Below are positions 38,420-46,035 of a stretch of DNA of 49,349 nt, piece after piece (positions within the stretch are counted from its first letter, which is position 1; each line of letters opens with the position of its first letter). Made by a program: the position numbers and the translations under genes. The DNA lies in the IMG/VR virus record IMGVR_UViG_3300036857_000177, positions 1 to 49,349 of that record; one strand, given 5' to 3'. The stretch comes from a virus. Under the pieces are notes generated by a model. It made no database searches and had not been told where the DNA came from. It was given only the letters and a program-made list of their open reading frames with translations.

Positions 38420-38980
38420 ATGATTATCAACGTTCGAGGGACGTCAGGGTCCGGCAAGAGCTTCTTGGTTCGACGTATTATGGACCAATATGAGGCCATT
38501 GTCCCTTACTTCACAGATGGCCGAAGGAAGCCTCTCTACTACGTTTGCTCCACAAATCTCAAAAAGCCGGTAATTTCAATTGGGCATTATGAGACACCCT
38601 GTGGAGGTTGCGACACCCTCAAGACAGTCGATCAAGTATATGACATCGTTCGTGAATCAGCTCGGTCAGGTTTTCATGTCATATACGAAGGCATCATGGT
38701 CAGCGGCGAGTCTCGTCGCTGCATTCAGCTTCACAAAGACAGTCTTCCGATTCATGTGATAGCACTCGATGTGCCGCTTGAGCAGTGTCTGGAATCAGTC
38801 AGATCCCGACGCGAAGCTCGTGGTGCTAAGAGTGAATTCAATCCTGAACGTACTCAGCGTCGTGCTCGTGAAGTTCGTAGCATGATGGAACACCTCAAAA
38901 TTGCTGGGGTTAAAACCGAGTGGCTTCCACGAGATGAAGCTCTGGTCCGTTGCATTGAACTTTTTAACGAGGCGATATGA
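38420..38980 (+). CDS. P-loop kinase, 5-hmdU DNA kinase-like, copy 1
   Basis: 186 residues. Walker A GTSGSGKS (7-14) after MIINVR, signature GHYETPCGGCDT (55-66), VIYEGIMVSGESRR (second acidic strand), DVPLEQCLESVRSRREARG lid, and a C-terminal PRDEAL element. Such kinases sit beside aGPT-Pplase genes in hypermodifying phages and are proposed to phosphorylate 5-hydroxymethyl-uracil in DNA. First gene of an operon of ATGA-linked genes. Confidence 0.7.
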   Translation: MIINVRGTSGSGKSFLVRRIMDQYEAIVPYFTDGRRKPLYYVCSTNLKKPVISIGHYETPCGGCDTLKTVDQVYDIVRESARSGFHVIYEGIMVSGESRRCIQLHKDSLPIHVIALDVPLEQCLESVRSRREARGAKSEFNPERTQRRAREVRSMMEHLKIAGVKTEWLPRDEALVRCIELFNEAI

Positions 38981-39531
38981 TCGTAAACATTCGAGGCACA
39001 CATGGTTCAGGAAAAAGTACACTTGTCAGGAAAATTCTTGATAGTTCATCTGAGTGGGATCGAGTTTATGTTTTCGACCGGAAACGCCCCTTTGGATATC
39101 TTCATAACGAAGGTAAACTTTGGGTCCTCGGACATTACGAACTCGAGGGCGGTTGTGGAGGATGCGATACGATTCCCATCGTCGACGACATGTTCGATTC
39201 TATCAAAGCTCAGTCAGCCGTCGGTCTAAACGTGCTCTACGAGGGCATTCTCGCACAGCACGGCGTTCCTCGAGTGATTGAGCTTCACAAGCTCTATCCA
39301 ACCACCGTTATCATTCTCACCACACCTGAGCAAGAGTGCATCGATGCGGTTAATGCTCGTCGTGCTCAGAAAGGCAAAGGTCCTCTCGACCCACCGGATA
39401 GCATCACGGGAGAATTTCGATCGGTGCTTTCTGCTGGCAAGAAACTGCTCGCAGCAGGTGTCGATGTTCGCTACCATTCTCGAGAAGAAGCCCTCCGAGT
39501 AACTAAGGAGCTTCTGAAGTGGAACTATTAG
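38977..39531 (+). CDS. P-loop kinase, 5-hmdU DNA kinase-like, copy 2
   Basis: 184 residues, clear paralogue of the previous gene: Walker A GTHGSGKS (7-14), GHYELEGGCGGCDT (52-65), VLYEGILAQHGVPRVIELHK, PEQECIDAVNARRAQKG, SREEAL. The GG inserted before CGGCDT and a shorter middle distinguish it. Overlaps copy 1 by 4 bases and the transferase by 13. The pair may add successive phosphates or act on different bases. Confidence 0.7.
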   Translation: MIVNIRGTHGSGKSTLVRKILDSSSEWDRVYVFDRKRPFGYLHNEGKLWVLGHYELEGGCGGCDTIPIVDDMFDSIKAQSAVGLNVLYEGILAQHGVPRVIELHKLYPTTVIILTTPEQECIDAVNARRAQKGKGPLDPPDSITGEFRSVLSAGKKLLAAGVDVRYHSREEALRVTKELLKWNY

Positions 39532-40400
39532 AGCAGTATTTCCGCACTGCGCGCGAGCGCGAGCGCATCCGCATACATCGGTCTCAAGGACTCGAACCGA
39601 AAGACTGGACTGTAGATCCTGTCTTTCAGTTTTGGCGCTTCTGTAACGTGCGACGAGAAGATGACAAGACTACGGTATGGTTCCGTGAAAATGTTCGAAA
39701 TGCACTTCTCTCGCCATATCGAGTTACTGCGGCCACCGTCATCTTCCGCTGGTTCAACAGAATTGAAACTGGTGAGCTAATCAAAGATCTGCTTCTCGAG
39801 GAGTGGAACACGGAAGAGGCTCGGCGACGTCTCAAGGATGTAACTCCTGTTGTCACCGGAGCCTACATCATCAAAGGCCCTGACTACATGACGAAGCTGG
39901 ACGGCGTACTCTATTGCGTAGATCGAGCACTTCCTCAGTTGAAAGTCATGGTTGAGAACTGGGGACCGTCACTTCAGTCCGCGTGGGAAGATCTTTGCAC
40001 GATTTACTATCTCGGCAAGTTCATGTCGTATGAGGTCGTGAGCGATCTCCGCTGGACGCCGGTGCTGAATCAAGCCAAAGACATCTGCACGTGGGCCAAC
40101 GCTGGACCCGGCTGTGCTCGTGGCCTCGGTTGGGTGCTGCGGAACAATTCTAGCACTTTCAATTCTGAGTCCAAAGTGGATCAGAAGATCATGTTGGAGT
40201 TGATGGAAGCCCTGCTCTACGCCTCGAGAGAAGACAAATACTGGCCTGTCGAATTTCCTCGGTGGGAAATGCGGGAAGTGGAGCATTGGGCTTGTGAGTT
40301 CGACAAATACAAACGAGGTGAGAGCGGCAACAAGCTCAAAAGGAGGTTCAATGGACCCTCTGCGTCAAAAGCTGATCAACGAACGATACAAGGAGTTTAG
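39519..40400 (+). CDS. amino-acid:DNA transferase-like / hmdU kinase helical partner
   Basis: 293 residues from GTG 39519, AAGGAG upstream. RERERIRIHRSQGLEPKDWT with VDP, then FCNVRREDDKTT (41-52), matches the helical family that includes aGPT-Pplase clade 2 proteins and the helical domain of 5-hmdU DNA kinases. The central LGKFMSYEVVSDLRWTP and GPGCARGLGWVLRNN are typical. It directly follows the second kinase with overlap, so it could be either a transferase or a kinase-associated domain on its own chain. Distinct in sequence from 36198. Confidence 0.65.
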   Translation: MELLEQYFRTARERERIRIHRSQGLEPKDWTVDPVFQFWRFCNVRREDDKTTVWFRENVRNALLSPYRVTAATVIFRWFNRIETGELIKDLLLEEWNTEEARRRLKDVTPVVTGAYIIKGPDYMTKLDGVLYCVDRALPQLKVMVENWGPSLQSAWEDLCTIYYLGKFMSYEVVSDLRWTPVLNQAKDICTWANAGPGCARGLGWVLRNNSSTFNSESKVDQKIMLELMEALLYASREDKYWPVEFPRWEMREVEHWACEFDKYKRGESGNKLKRRFNGPSASKADQRTIQGV

Positions 40401-40548
40401 AAACGCCGGGGATGACCCGATGAACGCGGCTCTGAGACTCGACGATATTGGATCGACCGTGGATGAGACGCGAGCGGCCATGGTAGAATATGGTGATAGC
40501 TCCGAAACGATGACAGATAACTTTGACGAATTTTGCGATGAGGACTAG
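40351..40548 (+). CDS. unknown acidic 65-residue protein
   Basis: AAGGAGG site; overlaps the previous gene by 50 bases. MDPLRQKLINERYKEFRNAG then DPMNAALRLDDIGSTVDETR and an acidic end (FDEFCDED). Stop adjoins the next ATG. Confidence 0.6.
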   Translation: MDPLRQKLINERYKEFRNAGDDPMNAALRLDDIGSTVDETRAAMVEYGDSSETMTDNFDEFCDED

Positions 40549-41565
40549 ATGAGAGTTCTGGAAGTGCGGAACGTCAACGAAGCTCTCCCAAAAGGACTAG
40601 ACATCCTTTTCAAGCACGGAGTTCGTCGAAACAGTAGAAACGGTGAAGTCTTCGTTTATCCGACTCCCGTCACTACTGCTTACTCTCATCCTCTCGAGCG
40701 CGTCCTGTTCGACCGACGTCGCGATGCCAACCCGTTCTTTCATCTCTATGAGTCACTCTGGATGTTGAACGGTCGTTGGGATGTGCAACCACTCACTCGT
40801 TACGTGAAGCGGTTTAAGGATTTCTCCGATGATGGCGAATCTCTGCATGGTGCCTACGGGCGCAGGTGGAGAAAGCTGTTCGCCCTTCCGAATGGCGAAG
40901 GCACCGATCAGCTAGCCATCATCGCAGAAACTCTTATCAAGAATCCCGACGATCGTCGCTGCGTCCTCCAGATGTGGTCCGCGTCCAATGATCTTGGCAG
41001 TCCCTCAAAGGATGTGCCGTGCAATTTGATGATCACATTTCAAGTCAATGCTCTGAATTGCTTGGACATGACCGTCTTTTGTCGGTCAAATGACATCGTC
41101 TGGGGTGCCTACGGAGCTAACGCGGTTCATTTCGCGTTTCTGCTCGAATACATGGCACTTTGGATAAATCGACCCGTAGGTTCCATGTATCAAATTTCAG
41201 TTAACTGGCATGGATATTTGAAAACGATTGAGCCGCTGAAAGAATTAGCGATGCCAATCGTTCCTCATAATCCATATCCTACCACGGTTCGCTACGTGCC
41301 GATGGCACTCGACGGTGACATTAACCGAGTAAATGAACTGTTGCTCGATCTCATCGAAGATGCCGACACGCATTATCCGACGCCTGCCCAACCAGAAGAT
41401 GATTCTCCGTGGGCGCAAATGGTTTGGAGAATGCTCTCAGCTCACGAAATCTATAAGCGTGAGTCAGTCGACGCCGCCCTCCGGCATCTCTATGACGCCG
41501 ATACCTCAATTGACTGGATCAAGGCTGGAATCCTTTGGCTGGAAAGGCGGAATAAGAAGGCATGA
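40549..41565 (+). CDS. thymidylate synthase / dUMP hydroxymethylase homologue
   Basis: 338 residues. Catalytic C158 in SKDVPCNLMITFQ, phosphate-binding R136-R137, RSNDIVWGAYGANAVHF with N191 at the base-reading position where dCMP enzymes have Asp, so dUMP is the likely substrate. LHGAYGRRWR replaces the LGPVYGxQWR of cellular enzymes. Could be a true thymidylate synthase or a dUMP hydroxymethylase giving hmdUMP. Context with kinases and transferases favours the hydroxymethylase. Overlaps the DEDD exonuclease gene by 4 bases. Confidence 0.8.
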   Translation: MRVLEVRNVNEALPKGLDILFKHGVRRNSRNGEVFVYPTPVTTAYSHPLERVLFDRRRDANPFFHLYESLWMLNGRWDVQPLTRYVKRFKDFSDDGESLHGAYGRRWRKLFALPNGEGTDQLAIIAETLIKNPDDRRCVLQMWSASNDLGSPSKDVPCNLMITFQVNALNCLDMTVFCRSNDIVWGAYGANAVHFAFLLEYMALWINRPVGSMYQISVNWHGYLKTIEPLKELAMPIVPHNPYPTTVRYVPMALDGDINRVNELLLDLIEDADTHYPTPAQPEDDSPWAQMVWRMLSAHEIYKRESVDAALRHLYDADTSIDWIKAGILWLERRNKKA

Positions 41566-42134
41566 CTCACGTGATGCTCGACCTGGAAACCATGAGTACT
41601 CGGTACAATGCGGCGGTGGCTTCGATCGGTGCGTGCATTTTTGAGCCTGCTGCTTTGGAGAGCTATACCGATTTTACTCCGGATCGTCTCTTTTATGTGA
41701 AGCTCGATCTCTCCAAGCAGAGAGGTCGAGACTTTGACGGAGACACGATCTACTGGTGGATGGCTCAGGAGCAGGAAGCTCGCGACACACTCCGGATGCA
41801 CATCGTTCATCCTCACGAGGCCTTACGGCAGTTTGCTGAATGGTATCGGACGAAAGAGGGTGGCGTAACGTGGAGCTTGGGCGCTAACTTCGACCACGTT
41901 ATCCTTCAGGATCTTTACAACTGGATTGGGATGAAGAATCCCATAAATTATCGTGATCAGCTTTGCATGAGGACGGTGGTGAAAATGACCGCCGAACAGC
42001 CTCCGGCAATCCCCGAGATCGTAGGACATCGAGCAATCGACGACGCCATTCTCCAGGCCATTTGGCTTCAGCGCGCACTCGCAGCGACCAAAGGAATGTG
42101 GAATGTTTATCAGAAGCAAGGCACGGTTCTTTGA
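41562..42134 (+). CDS. DEDDh 3-prime to 5-prime exonuclease
   Basis: 190 residues. Exo I VMLDLETMST (D7, E9), Exo II ANFDHVIL (D111), Exo III GHRAIDDAILQA (H156, D161): a complete DEDDh set like the phage RNase T/ExoVIII-type family. It could provide proofreading in trans for the polymerase that lacks its Exo I aspartate. Confidence 0.75.
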   Translation: MTHVMLDLETMSTRYNAAVASIGACIFEPAALESYTDFTPDRLFYVKLDLSKQRGRDFDGDTIYWWMAQEQEARDTLRMHIVHPHEALRQFAEWYRTKEGGVTWSLGANFDHVILQDLYNWIGMKNPINYRDQLCMRTVVKMTAEQPPAIPEIVGHRAIDDAILQAIWLQRALAATKGMWNVYQKQGTVL

Positions 42135-42663
42135 ACTCTGGGAAGCTGGAGTTCTTGGCAACCGAACTCGTCTTTGGCGTGATCCGGAAGAAGCGTGTGA
42201 CTTCGGACGAAAGAATCGTGTAGGCATCGGATTTCGTGAAATTCGTCCGGCAGGAACTTCCGGAGCGGGTTGGTGGGAACGTGTGCATTGGTCCGAGACC
42301 ATTAAAACGGCTGAAAAGTGGAAACAAGCCGGGAAAGTGTTTATCATGGACGACGGCTGTCCAGATGATAAGCGCATTCTTCAGGGTGAGGTCTGCCGAA
42401 CCTACCGAGGGTTAGAGGGATGGTTAGACCAGATTAGCAAACTCCCGATGCGTCCCGCGATGGCTGCTGGGCACATGAAATACACCAGTCCTCTACAGAC
42501 CTTGATGCTCTTGCAGCGGCACATGGATCCTTCTTCATTAGAAGATCTGTGGGCACTCTTAGATCTTTATCCCGACGCTGCAATCGAGTTTTCTACGTTC
42601 ACTACGAACGTCGGAGTATTTCCTGGCCGAAATACCTTATTTTGGGAGACTAGGAACTACTAA
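42103..42663 (+). CDS. unknown 186-residue protein
   Basis: FFELWEAGVLGNRTRLWRDP near the start, RPAGTSGAGWWERV, VFIMDDGCPDDKRILQG, and MAAGHMKYTSPLQTLMLL. Not recognised; overlaps neighbours in the modification/replication operon, so a role there is possible. Confidence 0.6.
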   Translation: MFIRSKARFFELWEAGVLGNRTRLWRDPEEACDFGRKNRVGIGFREIRPAGTSGAGWWERVHWSETIKTAEKWKQAGKVFIMDDGCPDDKRILQGEVCRTYRGLEGWLDQISKLPMRPAMAAGHMKYTSPLQTLMLLQRHMDPSSLEDLWALLDLYPDAAIEFSTFTTNVGVFPGRNTLFWETRNY

Positions 42664-42893
42664 TGGATAAGATGGAAGGAATCATTACTCGTGTCTTCCC
42701 TCGACGCGGGTTTGCCTTTGTTCAAGGCACCGACGGATTTACACGATTCATCCATTGTCGTGATATGGTGAATCCTGTAGACTGGGATTTCATGCGTGAA
42801 GGGAAAGGCGTCAAATTCATTCCGATTGACACTAGCGATTATCCTTACGCGACTGGTAACAAGATGAGAGCAATTCAAGTGGAGGTAATTTAA
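42663..42893 (+). CDS. cold-shock-domain-like protein
   Basis: 76 residues: EGIITRVFPRRGFAFVQGTD then FTRFIHCRDMV has the RNP1/RNP2-like aromatic pattern of an OB-fold cold-shock domain (K/R-GFAFV, FIH). Could bind ssDNA or RNA. Confidence 0.65.
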   Translation: MDKMEGIITRVFPRRGFAFVQGTDGFTRFIHCRDMVNPVDWDFMREGKGVKFIPIDTSDYPYATGNKMRAIQVEVI

Positions 42894-43525
42894 TGGTTCC
42901 TCGCAAGGGAAAGCCCTATGTCTGGGTCACCTGGATTACAGGTCTTCTTGCCGGAGTCGATCGCTGTGCGTGGCGAGCTTGGATCAAGTCTCACTACTAT
43001 TACGATAAGTCTCCGGATACGGGCGATAATGAGCAGTTAAAAACGTGGATCAAAACTCACGATGCGATGACTGCCAATCGTGTCAATCGACTTAAATCAG
43101 AGGGCTACGCTGTTCTCGTGGAAGAAGAGGGAGCTTTCAAGCTCGAGGGCACACACGCCACGCTCGGCGGAAAGCCAGATATCGTTGCAGTGAAGGAAGA
43201 TGACCAATACGCCGTGGTTATCGACGAAAAATCCGGCAAGGTCAAGACTCAATACATTTGGCAGGTAAAACTCTACATCTTCGCCATGGGTTTGACTCGT
43301 TTCCAAAACTGGCGCATTCGTGGAGAAGTCGAATACAAAGATTCTGTGGTGCCGGTCAATGAGATTATCAAACCAGACATTGACCAAATCAGCTCTGTCA
43401 TGAAAGTCGTTGGCGGTGATAAAGAGCCGCCGCGAGTGCCTTCCGAATACGAGTGCGAATACTGCGACATTCTGCGCTGCCCGGATCGCTGGAAGGCCAC
43501 TACCGATGCCACGAAATACTTCTAA
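42893..43525 (+). CDS. Cas4/RecB-like nuclease with 4-Cys cluster
   Basis: 210 residues. Nuclease core: GGKPDIVAV (D96), VVIDEKSGK (E112-x-K114 region), YIWQVKLYIFA (Q124). Cysteines C25 (DRCAWRAW) and C188-x2-C191-x4-C196 match the Fe-S arrangement of Cas4 and AddB. No Cas1/Cas2 or CRISPR array is present, so a DNA end-processing role in replication or recombination is more likely. Confidence 0.75.
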   Translation: MVPRKGKPYVWVTWITGLLAGVDRCAWRAWIKSHYYYDKSPDTGDNEQLKTWIKTHDAMTANRVNRLKSEGYAVLVEEEGAFKLEGTHATLGGKPDIVAVKEDDQYAVVIDEKSGKVKTQYIWQVKLYIFAMGLTRFQNWRIRGEVEYKDSVVPVNEIIKPDIDQISSVMKVVGGDKEPPRVPSEYECEYCDILRCPDRWKATTDATKYF

Positions 43526-43604
43526 AATCATCCTTTCATGGAAACCTGTCATCTTCTCTCGAGTTGTAACTCGTCGAGATGCGATCTATTACGTAGGAGG
43601 TAAG

Positions 43605-43823
43605 ATGGAGTTTCCCGCTCAAGAAATCGCCCGCCGAGACATCACGAGACGGTCCCCGCAGGAACAGGGCGAGTTTCTGCAAACTCAAGTGGCGAACTTC
43701 ATGTTTAACACGAAGTCCGTTTCTTCACCGCGGCCTCAAAGCGATGACATCATGCTCATCTGGAAGGCTGATCTCGACGAAATGAAACGCCAAATCAAAG
43801 AATACGAGAAAGTCGCCGAATGA
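43605..43823 (+). CDS. unknown 72-residue protein
   Basis: AGGAGG 5 bases before ATG 43605. MEFPAQEIARRDITRRSPQE ... VANFMFNTKSVSS ... WKADLDEMKRQIKEYEK. The frame extends upstream to ATG 43507 without a ribosome site. No family recognised. Confidence 0.6.
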   Translation: MEFPAQEIARRDITRRSPQEQGEFLQTQVANFMFNTKSVSSPRPQSDDIMLIWKADLDEMKRQIKEYEKVAE

Positions 43824-43906
43824 AAGAAGGAGAGCAAGCATTCGTAGGAGCCATTCTTATCATTATCATAGCGATTGCTGTGATAGCGATATTCCTACTA
43901 AAATAG
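43820..43906 (+). CDS. 28-residue membrane peptide
   Basis: ATGA overlap with the previous gene. MKEGEQAFVGAILIIIIAIA then VIAIFLLK: one Ile-rich helix. Unknown function. Confidence 0.55.
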   Translation: MKEGEQAFVGAILIIIIAIAVIAIFLLK

Positions 43907-43927
43907 GTAGAGCTGAGTGCTTTTCAC

Positions 43928-43957
43928 TTGCTCTAGCTACCTGAAGTATGTTATGCT
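43928..43957 (+). promoter_or_regulatory. promoter with palindrome over the -10
   Basis: CTTTTCAC then TTGCTC (43928-43933), 18 bases, TATGCT (43952-43957). Drives the coiled-coil / ssDNA-binding-type gene unit. Confidence 0.65.
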
Positions 43958-43969
43958 TGCGTAGCAAGC
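43955..43969. promoter_or_regulatory. operator-like palindrome GCTTGCGTAGCAAGC
   Basis: Perfect dyad starting inside the -10; the inner 13 bases are identical to 14077-14089. Confidence 0.6.
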
Positions 43970-43990
43970 AACACAAGAGGAGGCAAACTG

Positions 43991-44179
43991 ATGAAAGTTA
44001 AGGATCTGTTGGAAGACCTGAAGATCGCGGACCCCGACGATCCGATCGTTGTGGTTGTCGACGACGGCGTCGATGTAGAAGCTCTTCAGGAACTCGAGGA
44101 AGGTTCGGTGCTGGAAATCGCCGAATCAGGCGGCTTCATTCCGGGCGTGGGCCGCACCATCCGTGTGAAACCCCGGTAG
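43991..44179 (+). CDS. TVKELI family protein, copy 4 (62 residues)
   Basis: AGAGGAGG site. MKVKDLLEDLKIADPDDPIV followed by VVDDGVDVEALQELEEGS. More divergent than the 18.7-20.0 kb copies but with the same start and acidic loop. Confidence 0.6.
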   Translation: MKVKDLLEDLKIADPDDPIVVVVDDGVDVEALQELEEGSVLEIAESGGFIPGVGRTIRVKPR

Positions 44180-44190
44180 GAGGAAGTAGT

Positions 44191-44712
44191 ATGGGGCGTG
44201 GAAAATACGCGGAGATCATAGACGATCTGCCGCGTCTCAAGGCAGAAAATCCAACCTACCAGAATAAGGTCAACGATCGCAAGAAGGAAATTCTGGAAGA
44301 GATTGGAGACGCACTCAGTTCTTCGTCCTTAGCTCTGTTGTATCGACAGCAGCGACAAGAGAAGGAAGAGATCGAGGCGCAACTCTCCCTCGCGAATCTG
44401 GACTTGGAAGCGATCACACAGCTTCTGACCGACCGCTACGAGATTGACGAAATCTCTAGCGTTTCGTTGGATGACGGCGACACGGTCCGCGTGGATTTGG
44501 AGCCGTATGCCAAGATTGAAGACGCTCAGAAACTGTGGGACTGGGCGAAGGCCAATGACATGGAGCGCTCGATGCAGCTTCCATGGCAGACAGTGAACAG
44601 CATGATGAAGGAAATGCTGTTGCAGGGAATGAACGAACCGGACGGTGTCGTCGCGTACCAACGGCCGAAGATTGTTTTCACTCGCGCGAAGAAGGTAGCC
44701 GCTGCTGAATGA
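44191..44712 (+). CDS. unknown coiled-coil protein, 173 residues
   Basis: AGGAGG site. Helical region ALLYRQQRQEKEEIEAQLSL, then DLEAITQLLTDRYEID, and a C-terminal part WDWAKANDMERSMQLPWQTV. It precedes the candidate ssDNA-binding gene in the same unit, suggesting a replication or recombination role. Not recognised. Confidence 0.6.
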   Translation: MGRGKYAEIIDDLPRLKAENPTYQNKVNDRKKEILEEIGDALSSSSLALLYRQQRQEKEEIEAQLSLANLDLEAITQLLTDRYEIDEISSVSLDDGDTVRVDLEPYAKIEDAQKLWDWAKANDMERSMQLPWQTVNSMMKEMLLQGMNEPDGVVAYQRPKIVFTRAKKVAAAE

Positions 44713-44930
44713 AAGACTCCCGGGAAAGCTCGTTATCTCCGGTAATCGAGAAATGCCGGGGCTGTGGAAGTTGGGTTCGCTGGACGCCGATCTATGGTGA
44801 CTGGTGTAGGATCTGCAAGCCGAGGGACACGACACCGGATGGCCAAAAAAGCGCCTGTTCTGGGACCAAGCCTGTTCGACGTGATCGACAGGCAAATTCG
44901 CGCCGAACGACCGAAGACAACCCCCGATAA
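44709..44930 (+). CDS. zinc-ribbon protein, 73 residues
   Basis: ATGA overlap. EKCRGCGSWVRWTPIYGDWC then RICKPRD: C-x2-C and C-x2-C. The second half is basic and overlaps the next gene by 92 bases, so its end may be unselected. Confidence 0.5.
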   Translation: MKDSRESSLSPVIEKCRGCGSWVRWTPIYGDWCRICKPRDTTPDGQKSACSGTKPVRRDRQANSRRTTEDNPR

Positions 44931-45042
44931 CTGTCCAGAGCATGAGTGGAAGAAAACACTTACGATTTGGACAGGAGAATACGAAGAACGACTGACATGG
45001 ACCTGCGTGTGGTGCGACCTGATACGGGGTCGCTTTTCGTAA
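44839..45042 (+). CDS. Cys/His protein, 67 residues
   Basis: MAKKAPVLGPSLFDVIDRQI, DNCPEHEWKK, TWTCVWCDLIRG: C-x2-H and C-x2-C form a likely zinc site. Ends shortly before AAGGAG of the next gene. Confidence 0.55.
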   Translation: MAKKAPVLGPSLFDVIDRQIRAERPKTTPDNCPEHEWKKTLTIWTGEYEERLTWTCVWCDLIRGRFS

Positions 45043-45060
45043 GGAGAAGGAGTGCATGAA

Positions 45061-45822
45061 ATGGCTGAAGTAAAAAAGGGCGAACTCGTGGAGCAGCCCC
45101 AAAACGTCTCCCTTGAGCAGCGACCCGCTTGGATCGAGGTGGGAGACAAGACTGGCACGGAAGAGATCACGGCGAATGACATTCGGCTCCCCCGGCTGTG
45201 CATCGCGCAGGGTCTCTCCCCTGAGATGGACTCGGCAAGTTCATCTTATATCGATGGATTGAAGCTGTATGAACTGTTCAACGATCTCACGGGCGAGATC
45301 TACGGCAGGGAACAGCTTCGATTCATGGTCGTCGCTCGCAAGGTCAAGCACATCGAGTATGACCCGGACAATCGTGGCGTTGTCCTGGACATGGACGTTC
45401 CCAATGGGGATCCTCGGTTGCAGTGGACGACGGGCGACGGCGGAGAACGGTTTCCTCCCGCTGCTACCACCTACATCGACTTCGTTTCACTTCTCCTGAA
45501 GAAGGACGGCAGCTCGGAACCGATCGTCATTTCCATCAAGACGACGAACAAGTTCCAGACCAAGGCCGCGGAGCGACTGACGGGTTTCATCAAGTTCAAG
45601 AACGCTCCCATCTACTCCGGTGTCTACACCATCCAGTCCAAGAGCGAGAAGTCGGCCAACGGACCGTTCGGTGTGTTCGCGATCGGCCAGGCAGGGTTCG
45701 TGCAAAACGAGGCGCTGTATCGTTCGGCGAAGGCGTTCCACGAATCGCTCGCGGGCAAGACGATCATCATCAATCGCGAACCAGGGATGGAAGACGAATC
45801 GTTCGATACGGACCGCATGTAA
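45061..45822 (+). CDS. candidate ssDNA-binding protein
   Basis: 253 residues from ATG 45061. LPRLCIAQGLSPEMDSASSS, FNDLTGEIYGREQLRFMVVA, VISIKTTNKFQTKAAERL and YTIQSKSEKSANGPFGVFAI suggest an OB-type beta barrel, with an acidic end (GMEDESFDTDRM) like many SSBs. A strong terminator directly follows, as for a highly expressed gene. Not a firm family match. Confidence 0.5.
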   Translation: MAEVKKGELVEQPQNVSLEQRPAWIEVGDKTGTEEITANDIRLPRLCIAQGLSPEMDSASSSYIDGLKLYELFNDLTGEIYGREQLRFMVVARKVKHIEYDPDNRGVVLDMDVPNGDPRLQWTTGDGGERFPPAATTYIDFVSLLLKKDGSSEPIVISIKTTNKFQTKAAERLTGFIKFKNAPIYSGVYTIQSKSEKSANGPFGVFAIGQAGFVQNEALYRSAKAFHESLAGKTIIINREPGMEDESFDTDRM

Positions 45823-45828
45823 TGAGGT

Positions 45829-45858
45829 GGTGCCCCATTTCGGTGGGGCACCTCTTTT
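45829..45858 (+). terminator. intrinsic terminator
   Basis: GGTGCCCCA / TGGGGCACC then TCTTTTAT. Confidence 0.85.
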
Positions 45859-46035
45859 ATGCCTATGTGGTTCGATATCTGGATTACCGTGCTCGTCTGG
45901 GCGATCATCGCCATGCTGTGGTTGATACACCTCCGTGTCCAACGCCTCAAGCGTCTCATCCGTAGGAGGAATCAATGGCTAAGCACGAAGATGGAGAGAA
46001 AGTACTCGTCTCCAAAAAGAACATCTGGGTCATGA
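45859..46035 (+). CDS. small membrane protein, 58 residues
   Basis: ATG 45859 sits right after the terminator without a ribosome site. MPMWFDIWITVLVWAIIAML then WLIHLRVQRLKRLIRRRNQW: one membrane helix and a strongly basic tail. The coding half upstream of 45975 is convincing; the rest overlaps the next gene. Confidence 0.45.
   Translation: MPMWFDIWITVLVWAIIAMLWLIHLRVQRLKRLIRRRNQWLSTKMERKYSSPKRTSGS

Noticed and set aside
42893-43525. CRISPR adaptation gene cas4
   Set aside because: Sequence is Cas4-like but there is no other CRISPR component; phage end-processing nuclease is simpler.
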